Shown here in pieces: positions 28,285-38,298 of a DNA stretch of 64,000 nt. The stretch lies in NCBI GenBank assembly GCA_963783505.1, contig CAWAOP010000019.1, positions 1-64,000 of the forward strand, read 5' to 3'. Numbering within the stretch: the stretch's first letter is position 1; every line of letters begins with the position of its first letter. Source of the stretch: BOG-224 sp963783505 (GTDB lineage Bacteria > Acidobacteriota > Terriglobia > Bryobacterales > Bryobacteraceae). The position numbers and the translations under genes are program-made. The notes beneath the pieces were generated by a model. The model saw only the letters and a list, made by a program, of their open reading frames with translations. It did no database searches and was not told where the DNA came from.

Positions 28285-29787
28285 ATGACCCAATCCCTAT
28301 CCAGGCGGCGGTTTCTCGCCGCGGTTCCGCTGATGCCCGCCGCCGTTCGAGCCGCCGCGCCGAAGGCCCCCGCGCCGTACGGCGCTCTTCCCTCCGAGCG
28401 CCAGGTCCGATGGCATGAACTGGATATGTATTCGTTTCTCCACTTCAGCCCGAACACCTTTACGGACCGGGAGTGGGGCAACGGCGACGAAGATCCTTCG
28501 GTCTTCAACCCGACCGCCTTCGATGCCGATGCCATCGCCGCCGCGCTAAAAGCCGGAGGCATGGCCGGCGCGGTACTCACCGCCAAGCATCACGACGGCT
28601 TCTGCCTCTGGCCAACGAAGACCACCGATCACTCCATCAAGAGCAGTTCCTGGCGGGGCGGCAAGGGAGACGTAGTCAAGGATCTGGCGGATGCCATGCG
28701 GCGGGCAGGATTGAAATTCGGAGTCTATCTTTCGCCGTGGGACCGCAACAACGCGCAATACGGCAAGCCGGAATACATAGCGATCTATCGCGCGCAACTC
28801 CGCGAGCTGCTGACCAATTACGGACCCATCTACGAGCTCTGGCACGACGGAGCCAACGGCGGCAGCGGCTATTACGGCGGCGCCAACGAGACTCGCAAGA
28901 TCGACCCGGTCACTTACTACGACTGGCCGAACACATGGGATTTGGTACGCTCGCTTCAGCCCGATGCCGTCATCTTCAGCGACGTGGGCCCTGACATCCG
29001 GTGGGTGGGGAATGAACAAGGCCACGCCAACGACACTTGTTGGGAGACATTCGATCCGATCGGCCCGAATGGCGGCCCCGCCGCTCCGGGCTTCTCGCAA
29101 GCCCGGCCGGCGGAGAGCGGGACCCGCAACGGAAAGAAGTGGCTGCCGCCCGAGTGCGATACGTCCATTCGCCCCGGCTGGTTCTGGCACGACCGGGAGA
29201 ATGACCGCGTAAAAACACCGGCCACACTGATGGACCTGTACTACAGGTCCGTTGGCCGGGGCGGCAACCTCATCTTAAATGTGCCGCCCGACCGGCGCGG
29301 AATACTTCATGAGAATGACCGCGCGTCGCTCGGCGGCTTCAATAGCCTGGTCAAGGGGACATTCAAGCAAAACCTTGCGGACAAGGCGAAACTCGCCGCA
29401 TCCAACGTGCGGTTGAAAGACGATAAGACGTTCGGTCCACGAAACCTGCTGGATGGGAACAGATATACTTACTGGGGCACGGACGACTCGGTGACCACGC
29501 CTGAAGTGACATTCGATTTGAGTAAAGCGGTCAAGTTCAACGTCGTCCGCGTGCGTGAGAATATCCGGCTTGGCCAGCGGGTGGACGCGATAGCTTTAGA
29601 CCAGTGGAAAGATGGCGCCTGGGCCACATTCGCGGAAGCTACCAGTATTGGAGCGTGCCGCATGGTCCGCACAAAGGAAGACATCTCGACCAATCGCGTG
29701 CGGTTGCGAGTGACCAAGGCCGCGGCTTGCCCGGCTCTCTCGGAGTTTGGCCTCTTCCTGGAGTCGAGCGAGCCGGGAAAAGCTTAG
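28285..29787 (+). CDS. Exported alpha-L-fucosidase-like GH29 glycoside hydrolase
   Basis: A 500-residue GH29 enzyme. It has the N-terminal Tat signal LSRRRFLAAVPLMPA and GH29 landmarks AVLTAKHHDGFCLWPTKTTD, FGVYLSPWDRN and the nucleophile region YELWHDGANGG (Asp). The C-terminal 130 residues form a discoidin/F5-8-like sugar-binding domain (LDGNRYTYWGTDDSVTTPEV). It releases fucose (retaining mechanism) outside the cytoplasm. It starts 14 bases after the oxidoreductase and is probably co-transcribed. The frame is intact. Confidence 0.9.
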   Translation: MTQSLSRRRFLAAVPLMPAAVRAAAPKAPAPYGALPSERQVRWHELDMYSFLHFSPNTFTDREWGNGDEDPSVFNPTAFDADAIAAALKAGGMAGAVLTAKHHDGFCLWPTKTTDHSIKSSSWRGGKGDVVKDLADAMRRAGLKFGVYLSPWDRNNAQYGKPEYIAIYRAQLRELLTNYGPIYELWHDGANGGSGYYGGANETRKIDPVTYYDWPNTWDLVRSLQPDAVIFSDVGPDIRWVGNEQGHANDTCWETFDPIGPNGGPAAPGFSQARPAESGTRNGKKWLPPECDTSIRPGWFWHDRENDRVKTPATLMDLYYRSVGRGGNLILNVPPDRRGILHENDRASLGGFNSLVKGTFKQNLADKAKLAASNVRLKDDKTFGPRNLLDGNRYTYWGTDDSVTTPEVTFDLSKAVKFNVVRVRENIRLGQRVDAIALDQWKDGAWATFAEATSIGACRMVRTKEDISTNRVRLRVTKAAACPALSEFGLFLESSEPGKA

Positions 29788-30443
29788 TGACTTCCAGCGG
29801 GCACGGTGTTCACTATCGACACATCCGAAAACACCACGGTATCCGACTTATCCGCGTTGTGCGAGCAGACTACCAGCCCGACCAGAACGGGGTTCCGGAA
29901 CGTGACCTCCGTGCGCGCAATTTCCTTCAACTCCGCCCCGTCCTTTGCCATGGACACGGTGAACCCCACGCCCGCACGGACCAGCCTCAGCTTGAACTTG
30001 CCCGGGCCGTCGAACGGCGGATCGAACGTGTTCGTGTTCTCGCCCTGCGCGCCCCGCCACTGAAGCCCCGGCATGCCATTGCCATGGATCACGAAGTCGC
30101 CGTAGACCGAGTCGGTATCCAGCGTCTGGCGGACCATGATTCCCGCTTTGCGATGGTCTTCCCCCTGGCCAAGGAATTGCATCGTGGCTGTGACCGTGAA
30201 GTTGCCCGGCATTTCCCGCCAGACATATTGGAACTGATCCTGGTTCGTCCAGATGTTGGCGCCGGAGCCGGTGATCCGATACTCGCCGATGGCGGCGTTA
30301 AACTCCACGGAGCCTTTGCGCGCGGGATTGCCCACGTCGCCCGAGTTGGTGAATACGCCCAGGTTCCCGCTCTGGGCGAAGGCCGGAGCCGCCAGCAGGC
30401 AAGCCAGCGATAGCTTACCGAGCGTAGACATTCTCTGTTTCAT
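29784..30443 (-). CDS. Secreted DUF1349-like beta-sandwich protein (paralogue A)
   Basis: A 219-residue protein with a Sec signal (LSLACLLAAPAFAQ) followed by a concanavalin-like beta-sandwich of the DUF1349 type (FQYVWREMPGNFTVTATM; DHRKAGIMVRQTLDTDS; VIHGNGMPGLQWRG). It is paralogous to the next gene, with about half the residues shared by eye. It probably binds carbohydrate or forms part of an envelope assembly. I chose ATG 30443 (MKQRMSTLG), where the signal begins. The 3' end overlaps the fucosidase end by 4 bases, convergent. Confidence 0.78.
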   Translation of the reverse strand: MKQRMSTLGKLSLACLLAAPAFAQSGNLGVFTNSGDVGNPARKGSVEFNAAIGEYRITGSGANIWTNQDQFQYVWREMPGNFTVTATMQFLGQGEDHRKAGIMVRQTLDTDSVYGDFVIHGNGMPGLQWRGAQGENTNTFDPPFDGPGKFKLRLVRAGVGFTVSMAKDGAELKEIARTEVTFRNPVLVGLVVCSHNADKSDTVVFSDVSIVNTVPAGSH

Positions 30444-30468
30444 TGCGTGAAGTTCCTCAAAGTCAGTG

Positions 30469-31113
30469 CTATTGGGCCTTGCCGGCCGGACGAGTCGCTT
30501 GTTCCACCGTGACATTCGAGAACAACACGGTGTTGACCGCGGTCTGGGTATGCGAAGCGACCCCTAGCCCTACCAACACCGGGCTCCCTAACTGGTTCTG
30601 GGTGGTTCCCAATTCCCTCAGCGGCGCGTCGTCCTTGGCGAACCACACGGTGATCGCGGTTCCCTGGCGTACCAGCTTCAAACGAAATGTCCCGGGACCT
30701 TCTATCGGTAGATCGACCGTGTTGACGTTGTCCGCCTTGGCGCTGCGGAACTGAAGCCCTGGCATTCCGTTGCCGTGGATCACCAGATGCACGAATGGAG
30801 AATCGGCATCCAGCGATTGGCGCAGCATGATCGAGGCCTTGCGATGGTCGTTTCCCTCAGTCAGAAACTTGGCCGTGGCCGTGATCGTAAAATCGCCGGA
30901 AATTTGCCTCCACACGTAGTGGAACTGATCCGCCTTGCCCCAGATATCCGTGCCGGAGCCGGTGATCCTGTACTGACCGGTGGCTGCGTCATACTCCGCG
31001 GACCCCTTGATGGGTGGGGCTCCCACATCGTCGGAGTTGGTGAAGGCGCCGAAGCTTCCGCTCTGAGCGAAAGCCGATGCGGCGCACAGGCAAACCAGCG
31101 GCATTCCTCGCAT
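30469..31113 (-). CDS. Secreted DUF1349-like beta-sandwich protein (paralogue B)
   Basis: A 214-residue paralogue of the downstream gene, 25 bases apart in tandem. The signal peptide is MPLVCLCAASAFAQ. The conserved segments FHYVWRQISGDFTITATAKF, DHRKASIMLRQSLDADS and VIHGNGMPGLQFRS align with paralogue A. The tandem arrangement shows gene duplication. The function is unproven: probable sugar-binding or lectin-like fold. The frame is intact. Confidence 0.78.
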   Translation of the reverse strand: MRGMPLVCLCAASAFAQSGSFGAFTNSDDVGAPPIKGSAEYDAATGQYRITGSGTDIWGKADQFHYVWRQISGDFTITATAKFLTEGNDHRKASIMLRQSLDADSPFVHLVIHGNGMPGLQFRSAKADNVNTVDLPIEGPGTFRLKLVRQGTAITVWFAKDDAPLRELGTTQNQLGSPVLVGLGVASHTQTAVNTVLFSNVTVEQATRPAGKAQ

Positions 31114-31957
31114 GAAGAAATTGTATCCCCATGGAAGACCCGGCGCCGGCCGGACCCGTGAACGCAGCGGCGGTCAGCCGCGTTTGCAGTCTGTGGCGCC
31201 GATGGTGCAGTTTATCTGTCGCTGCATCTGCTTCGGATGCAAACGTGGAGCGAGCTTTCACCTTGCCACGCCGGCTTTCCGGCCGGCGTGCGGAGCCGAA
31301 TGCCCGCAAGAATTCGGGCATGGCAGGCTGGAAGCCCAATGTCACTTAGTTTTCCCAAATCCGGTTATTCTATGTAAATTGGATCACACGCTCGCGGTGC
31401 AGCGCAAGAAAATGCTGTGTATCAGGGCACGACTTGAGTCGTGCCGAGAGAGAGCAGAGGAGAAGGGGCTTTAGCCCCTGGTCTTGCACGAGTTGCGGAC
31501 GATCAGGGGCTTCCATGAGAAGGCCGCTCTCTGTCAAGAACTTTTTTCTTTCGGCCTTTTTCGTCTTCCGGGGGCCGACCAACGGGAGGCGGACGGAACT
31601 CGCAACCTTCAGCGTTGTGTTTTTCTTCTTTGAAAGGTTTTGGTTTTGAGCGCCCCGAGCACAGCACAGGGCCTCTCGCCGACCAACGGGAGGCGCTCCT
31701 GCACCGGATCGGCTGTCGGCCGCGTGCGACGACCAGCGGGAGTTCGTGAGCCGAAGAGAAGCCGGGACGGATCGCTCCCAAGCAACGCCACAGTGGAGGG
31801 GACCATGGCAGCCGGCCCGACGGCAGGGGGAGTTTCGCCGCCCCGCCCGCGCCTTTGCCGATAGACTCGTCCGCCCGGTTCGCCCTGCTTCCATTCGCAC
31901 TGTAAGTGAGCCACTGGGGCTCGTGCCGGTTGGCGTTCTCGATTACTTCCGGGTGCT
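31114..31957. other. Gene-poor stretch with repeats and hairpins
   Basis: I see no convincing gene here. It holds one arm of an inverted repeat (31333-31356, partner 33428-33451), a hairpin-type intergenic repeat (31425-31480, gcacgacttgagtcgtgc and gggctttagccc), and an 18-bp direct repeat gccgaccaacgggaggcg at 31574-31591 and 31678-31695. Minus-strand frames are open for up to 209 codons but look like low-complexity shadows. Confidence 0.55.
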
Positions 31958-31958
31958 G

Positions 31959-33344
31959 CCATCTAAAGCACGACCTTCCGCTCACCGTGGCCGGTAAGCT
32001 TTGGTCCAGCCCCTGCCCGCAGTCACCCGAACTCGGCGGTACGTGTCTTCCCGTTTCCGTGACGTTGATCTCGGTCATTTCCGTTGACTCGTCTCCACGC
32101 ACTCTTCCCGCTTGGTCCACGCGAGCGGCCATCGGCTGTCAGGCCACCGCGGCTAGCGCCGGTTCCGGTTTGGGCCGCACCGCTTCGTAAACCTCCCCCG
32201 TCACCCACAGGTGATGCAGGAGCACAGCCAACTTCCGCGCCACCGCCACCCGCGCTTTCTTCTTGGCTCCCTTGCCGCCGCGCGCCGCCAACCGCTGCCC
32301 GAACCGCCGCAGATCGCTATCCGACCCATGCCGCCCCAGAATCACGTGCGCTCCCTGTACCAGCAACTTCCGCAGATACACGTCTCCTTCCTTGCTGATG
32401 CCCAGCTCCGGATTCTTGCCCCCGCTCTGCTTCCGCCGCGGCCGCATCCCCAGATAACACCCCACCTCCCGGCTCCGCTGGAACCGATGCGGGTCATCGA
32501 TGGTGAGCATGTACGTCAGCGCGATCAGCGCCCCTACCCCCGATACCGCCCTCAGCAAGGACGTCTCCGGATAGCTGTCCCGCGCCAGACGTTCGATCGC
32601 CTCGTCGTATTCCTGAATGCGCGCGCTCAGATGCCCGATCTCCTCCAGCAGCGGTCCGATCGACGCCTGCAGCGCGGCCGGCAGATCCTTCGCCAACTCC
32701 TCGTTCACATACCGTGCGTCGCATTTCTTGAGCCGCTCCCCAAACGATTTCGTAAGACCCCGCGCCGCGTTGATCAGCATCGTGCGAGCTTCCACCAGCG
32801 CGGCCCGTGCGCGGATCGTCGTCAGATCCGCCTGCGCCTCTTCCCCACGGTGACGGATCGGAAACAGCATCTTCGGATCGACTCGCGCCAGCCGCGCCAG
32901 CGTCTCCGCGTCCAGCCGGTCGTTCTTCCGGCTGCTGGCCGAGATCAGCCGCACGCGCCGCGGATTGGCCACAATCACATCGTGCCCCAGCGCCTTCAGA
33001 TGCCGGCTCACCCAGGGCGAGTGCGTACCCGCTTCCAACGCCAGGCGGCTGTGCGGCAGCGCTCCGAAGATGCGATTCAGGTCCTTCTTGGTGGTCGCCA
33101 CGGTGCTGGTGCGGACAATCTCCCCCGCCTGGCTCAGGACGCAATAGCTTGAGCTGCGGTCCCCGAGATCAATTCCGACGATCACGTTCTTCTCGCTTGG
33201 CTTGCGCGTCTGCCGTTTGCCGCTCGACGGTTCAGTGCTATTCTTCTTCATGGCCGGTCTCCTTTTTGCACCTTGAGTGCGTCTAACATTGGGAGCATAA
33301 CGCATCCCGTTCTGAGGGACCGGCCTTCTCATTCCATCTAAAGC
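31959..33344 (-). mobile_element. IS110-family insertion sequence (approximate ends)
   Basis: The transposase gene is flanked by the direct word ccatctaaagc at 31959-31969 and 33334-33344, which may be the core sequence repeated at both ends. IS110 elements lack ordinary inverted repeats and target duplications, so ends are hard to fix. About 180 bases beyond the transposase stop and 93 bases before its start are non-coding. In this family one of these regions encodes the bridge RNA that pairs with target and donor. The whole unit lies between inverted copies of a dispersed repeat. Confidence 0.6.
32139..33251 (-). CDS. IS110-family transposase (DEDD recombinase)
   Basis: A 370-residue IS110 recombinase. 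The N-terminal RuvC-like DEDD domain shows VIVGIDLGDRSSSYCVLS (Asp), LALEAGTHSPWVSRHL (Glu) and SRKNDRLDAETLARLARV (two Asp). The C-terminal Tnp20 domain has AVSGVGALIALTYMLTI and GCYLGMRPRRKQSGGK with the conserved Ser. I chose ATG 33251 (MKKNSTEPSSG). The frame is intact, so the element may be active. Confidence 0.93.
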   Translation of the reverse strand: MKKNSTEPSSGKRQTRKPSEKNVIVGIDLGDRSSSYCVLSQAGEIVRTSTVATTKKDLNRIFGALPHSRLALEAGTHSPWVSRHLKALGHDVIVANPRRVRLISASSRKNDRLDAETLARLARVDPKMLFPIRHRGEEAQADLTTIRARAALVEARTMLINAARGLTKSFGERLKKCDARYVNEELAKDLPAALQASIGPLLEEIGHLSARIQEYDEAIERLARDSYPETSLLRAVSGVGALIALTYMLTIDDPHRFQRSREVGCYLGMRPRRKQSGGKNPELGISKEGDVYLRKLLVQGAHVILGRHGSDSDLRRFGQRLAARGGKGAKKKARVAVARKLAVLLHHLWVTGEVYEAVRPKPEPALAAVA

Positions 33345-33361
33345 CCTTGTATTCCAAGCGA

Positions 33362-33455
33362 ATTCGGCACGACTCAAGTCGTGCCCTGATACGAACCGCA
33401 ACACAATGTCAACCGATTCTCGATTATGGGAAAACTAAGTGGCATTGGGCTGGAA
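33362..33455. repeat. Inverted partner of the 31.3-31.5 kb repeat
   Basis: The 24 bases 33428-33451 are the reverse complement of 31333-31356 with one mismatch. The hairpin word gcacgactcaagtcgtgccctgatac at 33368-33393 (18-bp core palindromic) is the inverted counterpart of 31422-31444. Together they form the right arm of an inverted repeat around the IS110 unit. Confidence 0.7.
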
Positions 33456-33517
33456 GCCCGCTCCACAGGGCTTCGTATTTTCGTCAACCTGGTTGCTGCG
33501 AACCTCTATCGCGGCCC

Positions 33518-33648
33518 GGAATTGCGCCGGCGTCGATGCCGTCCACTCGCCGGTTGGCGTCGCGCGAAACGCCGATATTCGGGAACTCAGCGGCTGGCTG
33601 CCCGCGTTCGCCACCGAATGGGTTTCGCCTAACTGAACCGGGATGCAG
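33518..33648 (-). pseudogene. Remnant of the 3' end of a bicupin gene
   Basis: About 130 bases match the 3' part of the intact cupin gene at 41622-42560, for example ccggttggcgtcgcgcga and ttcgcctaactgaaccggga in the same order. The minus-strand reading HSVANAGSQPL corresponds to HSVANTGSQPL in the intact gene. No start or cupin core remains. It may be a decayed paralogue or a duplicated fragment left by a rearrangement near the IS110 unit. Confidence 0.75.
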
Positions 33649-33685
33649 TCGTCTTTGGCGCGGAGGCGACGGACGGATCGGCCGC

Positions 33686-34216
33686 TTACCGAAGCGCTTC
33701 CTCGATGGCGCGGATCACCTCTGGAGCCTCCGGCGCAACAGAGGGGGCGAAACGGGCGATGACCTTGCCGCTTCTGTCCGCGAGGAACTTGGTGAAGTTC
33801 CAGCGGATTCCGCCGCCGGTTGCGGGGTTGGACTTCTTGTCGGTCAGGAACCGATAGAGCGGAGCTTTACCTCCACCTTTCACCGACACCTTCGCGAACA
33901 TCGGGAAGGTGACGTTGTACTTGAGCGAGCAGAACGACTGGATCTCTTCGTCGCTGCCCGGCTCCTGCCACAGGAAATTGTTCGCCGGGAATCCGAGCAC
34001 AACCAACCCGCGCTCCTTGTACTTTTGGTAGAGAGCTTCCAGGCCGGCGTATTGAGGCGTGAAGCCGCATTTGCTGGCCACGTTGACGATCAGAACGCCC
34101 TTACCCTGGAACTGGGCCAGGGAGACAGGCCGGCCGTCTATCGAGTTCACCGTGAATTCGTGAATGCTCGAAGCGGACGGTAGTGTCCGAGACGAAGACA
34201 AAAATCGGGAGAACAC
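33686..34216 (-). CDS. Glutathione peroxidase-family thiol peroxidase
   Basis: A 176-residue GPx-family enzyme. The catalytic Cys is in NVASKCGFTPQY, the Gln and neighbours in FPANNFLWQEPGS, and Trp-Asn in IRWNFTKFL, completing the tetrad. With Cys rather than Sec it probably uses thioredoxin as reductant. The start is GTG 34216, giving a short N-terminal extension without a clear signal. The frame is intact. Confidence 0.93.
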   Translation of the reverse strand: MFSRFLSSSRTLPSASSIHEFTVNSIDGRPVSLAQFQGKGVLIVNVASKCGFTPQYAGLEALYQKYKERGLVVLGFPANNFLWQEPGSDEEIQSFCSLKYNVTFPMFAKVSVKGGGKAPLYRFLTDKKSNPATGGGIRWNFTKFLADRSGKVIARFAPSVAPEAPEVIRAIEEALR

Positions 34217-34359
34217 AACTGGTATTGTCGCAGACGCCTAATCCGCGGTGAGCGAACTGGCTGGCGCGTGAAGTTTCGTCAACAGAATGGACGCAAGTGT
34301 GTTTGTCCACCCACATTCCGCTTGACAACTCCCCGTAAATGTGGGAATGTCCACTAATT

Positions 34360-37300
34360 ATGTTTTTCGAGAGTCTTCTGGGTAATGCTGGCGCCGTGCG
34401 CGCGTTTCTGACTGGGCTCGACCGTCTCCGCTTTCGCCGCGCGATAGGCGTATTGTGCGCGGTCTGTTGTCTGGGCCTGCTGCCGCCGGCGGTACAGAAT
34501 GCGGGAGCCCAGACTATCGCGGACGGCGGATTTGAGACGCCGCAAATGTCAGTGTTAGAGGCGGGAAAGCCGGCACACCAATACTGGGCGTACACTCCGT
34601 CCGGCAGCTCTTGGACTTTCACGGGCAATGCCGGCATCTCGAACAATAGCACCGACTTCACGGGAGAAAACAATTCGGCGCCAGAGGGTACTCAGGTGGC
34701 GGTGATTCAGACGACGGGTTCCATCCAACAGACCATCGCCGGTTTCACGCCTGGCGGCAGCTATCAGATCACTTTCTGGGCGGCTGGACGGGTTGGATAC
34801 GCCCCGCAAACCATCGTGATCACGCTCGCAGATGGCGCGAACACTTACGATCTGGGGAGTTACTCCCTTTCTGGTAAAAATAAGGCCTATTATTCGTACA
34901 CAACGGCGATCTTCACCATGACCACGCGTTCCGGCGCGCTGAAGATCGCCGGGATGTCGAATCCCGACGCCACCGCATTTCTTGACGAGATCGCCATTCG
35001 GCCCATTTCAGGGTCTGGTGAACTGAAGGCCGCGAGCGGCCCGTTCAAAGTTTCCCCCGCCCCTAATTCCGTAGCGGTAGGGGACTTCAACGGGGACGGC
35101 AAGCTCGATATCGCCGCGGCGAACTACTGGGGTCTTGTGGATGTGCTGCTGGGGGACGGCGAAGGCGGATTCAAGGAGGCGACGGGTAGCCCGTTCCCCG
35201 TGGGTAGAAACCCTTACTCCATCGCGGTAGGGGACTTCAACGGGGACGGCAAGCTGGATATCGCCACGGCGAATTTCGCCGACAATAACGTGACGGTGCT
35301 CCTGGGGGACGGCGAAGGCGGATTCAAGCAGGCGACGGGTAGCCCGTTCCCCGTGGGCAGCTTCCCTAAGTCCGCTGCGGTAGGGGACTTCAACAGGGAT
35401 GGCAAGCTGGATATTGCCACGGCGAATTCTGGCGATGGCTCGGTGACGGTTCTGCTGGGGGACGGCACGGGCGCGTTCCCGGCGGCGAAGGTCCGCCAGA
35501 TCAACAACGTGGGAAGCAACCCTTCCTCCATCGCGGTAGGGGACTTCGACGGGGACGGCAAGCTGGATATCGCCGCGGCGATTAACGTCAGCAGTAACTT
35601 CGGCAATTACTTGACTGTGCTGCTTGGGGACGGCACGGGCGGATTCAATGCGACTGGCACCACGTTCACAGTGGGAATGAACCCCCAATCCGTGGCGGTA
35701 GGGGACTTCAACGGGGACGGCAGTTTGGATATAGCCACGGCGAATCAAAACGACAACTCCGTGACGGTGCTGCTGGGGGACGGCAGGGGAGGGTTCCACG
35801 TGGCGGGTAATCCGAGCACCGTGCGAGACAGCCCTATATCCATCGCGGTAGGGGACTTCAACGGGGACGGCATTTTGGATATCGCCACGGCGAATAGCGG
35901 CGACAATAACGTGACGGTGCTGCTGGGGGACGGCACGGGCGGGTTCCCGGCTGCGACGGTCAGTATAATCAGGGTGGGAAACAACCCTGCGTCCGTGGCA
36001 GCAGGGGACTTCAACGGGGATGGCAAGCTGGATATCGCCACGGCGAATTCCGGCGACAATCAAGTGGCGGCGCTGCTGGGGGGAACCGCAACCACCAGCG
36101 CCAAGTTGAGCACTACGTTGAGCGCTACCGCCGCGGCGACAGTCGCGCAGGGAACCGCTGTGCCGCTGACGCTGACGGTTCTTCAGAGCCCGGGCTGGTT
36201 CCCCGCGCCGGCGGGGACAGCTACGTTCTTCGATGGAACGACTTCTTTGGGCGCCTCGAGCCAGACGGGGAGCACGTGGAGCCTGACGACGTCCGCGTTA
36301 CCGATTGGGAGCCATACTCTGACGGCCAAGTACTCGGGCGATACGCGGTACTCGGGATCGGCCAGTAATGCGGTCACGATCACGGTGCTGTTGGCGCAGA
36401 AGATCACGTTCGGGGCGCTGAGCGACAAGGCTTACAAAACGGCCCCGTTCGCCGTCAGCGCTACGGCCCAGGGTGGCCCCGTGGCGTTTGCGTCGGAAAC
36501 TACGGCGGTCTGCTCAGTATCGGGCTCGACTATAACGCTTCTAGCCGCCGGCCCCTGCACGATTCAGGCGACCCAGGGCGGTGGCGGCAACTACGCTGCA
36601 GCCCCACCCGTGTACCGGAGTTTTGCCGTGCTGCCAGCCATTTCCAGTAACCTGGCGCAGGCTCCGGGCAGTCCGTTCAGCGTGGCAGTCGCCGCTGCCT
36701 CCGTGGCGGTAGGGGACTTCAACGGGGACAACAAGCTGGATATCGCCACGCTCACGGCGGATGGCGGCCAGTCCGCGATTGTGATACTGCTAGGGGACGG
36801 CGCGGGCGGGTTCGCGGAACCGGGCGGCACATTCACCCTGCCAGACAGCCCTTACGCTGTGGCAGTAGGGGACTTCAACGGGGATGGCAAGCTGGATATT
36901 GCCGCGGCGATTTGCAAGTGCACTGAAACGAATACGAGTTACTCCTCGCTGACGGTGCTTCTAGGGGACGGCGCGGGCGGGTTCACGGAACCGGGCGGCA
37001 CATTCGTCGTGGGAGACTTCCCTCTGTCTGTCGCAGTAGGGGACTTCAATGGGGACGGTAATCTGGATCTTGCGACGGCGAATTTTATCGGCGATGACGT
37101 TACGGTGCTCCTGGGGGACGGCATGGGCGGATTCACGGAGGCAACGGGTAGCCCGTTCTCTGTGGGAGACAGTCCTAAATCTATCGCGGTAGGGGACTTC
37201 AACGGGGACGGCAAGCTGGATATCGTCACGGCGAATACACGTCATGACAATAACGTGACGGTGCTGCTGGGGGACGGCGCGGGCGGGTTCACGGAACCGG

Positions 37301-38077
37301 GTGGCCCATTCGCCGTGGGAAACGGTCCTAAATCTATCGCGGTAGGGGACTTCAACGGGGACGGCAAGCTGGATATCGCCACGGCGAACTGCAAATCTAC
37401 AGTTGACCCTGTAATAACTCTCGGTGACGGTGTTACTGGGGGACGGCAAGGGAGGGTTCGCGGAATCGGGTAACAAGGTCAGCCTTGGATCGGGCCGCTG
37501 AGTCCATGGCAGTAGGGGACTTCAACGGGGACGGCAAACTCGATATCGCCACGACAGACAGAAACAAGTCCGGAACAACCATCGTTACGCTGGGGAAGTC
37601 ACGGTGCTGCTGGGGGACGGCACGGGCGTGTTCAAAAAGACGGGCCCAAAGTTTTACGTTCGCAGTTGGAAAAGGCCCTGAGTCCTTGGCGGTAGGGGAC
37701 TTTAACGGGGACGGCAAGCTGGATCTTGCCACGTTGAATCACGACGACAAGAACGTGACGGTGCTGCTGGGGAGCTCCCAAACCACCAGCGCCAAGCTGT
37801 CCAGTACCGCGCAGACGTCAGTTAAGCAAGGAACCACGTGCCGCTGTGGCTGCAGGTATTCCAGGCTACGGGCGGGTTTGCTCCGACACCGACGGGGACA
37901 GCTACGTTCTTCGATGGACCGATCTCTTTGGGCGCCGCGAGCCAGACGGTGAGCCCGTGGAATCTGACAACGACGGCCTTGTCGATCGGCGTGCATACTT
38001 TGACAGCCACGTACTCGGGCGATGCGTGGAATTCGGGATCGACCAGTAATTCAATCACGATCACGGTGACGCAGTGA
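34360..38077 (+). CDS. Large secreted FG-GAP/VCBS repeat protein with Ig-like domains (3' end frameshifted)
   Basis: About 1,230 residues. A long signal peptide (LCAVCCLGLLPPAVQNAGAQ) is followed by a carbohydrate-binding-like beta domain (IADGGFETPQMSV to about residue 225), then repeats of roughly 55-60 residues with the calcium-binding core AVGDFNGDGKLDIATAN and VTVLLGDGTGGF. Two Big_3-type Ig-like domains (LTAKYSGDTRYSGSASN, and LTATYSGDAWNSGS at the end) punctuate them. Six or seven repeats precede the first Ig domain and about seven follow. Several indels between 37420 and 37850 break the frame, but repeat periodicity continues to 38077. The beta-propeller is probably a surface or secreted adhesion/ligand-binding protein. 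The near-identical repeats at DNA level are recombination-prone. Confidence 0.85.
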
Positions 38078-38298
38078 CGCCGTTCTAGCAGGGGGTCATG
38101 GAGCGGGGCGGCGGTGGGTAACGCATTGGAGAAGGGGGAGACTTCTTGAATGCGTTGGCAATTTCGTTGGCGGGCTTGTAGACATGGTGGGGGAGATGGA
38201 CCTCGTCAAGGGAACGACGGTTTCATTTCTCAGCCGGGCGGCACTTCTCTAGTAGTTCCGTAGGGGGCCTGAGCTTTGAACGTGATAACATCTACCCC

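Noticed and set aside
31503..32132. Long open minus-strand frame (209 codons) downstream of the IS110 gene
   Set aside because: Composition is Arg/Ser/Gly-rich without recognisable motifs, and it crosses the repeat and the presumed IS end. It looks like an open shadow in GC-rich sequence.
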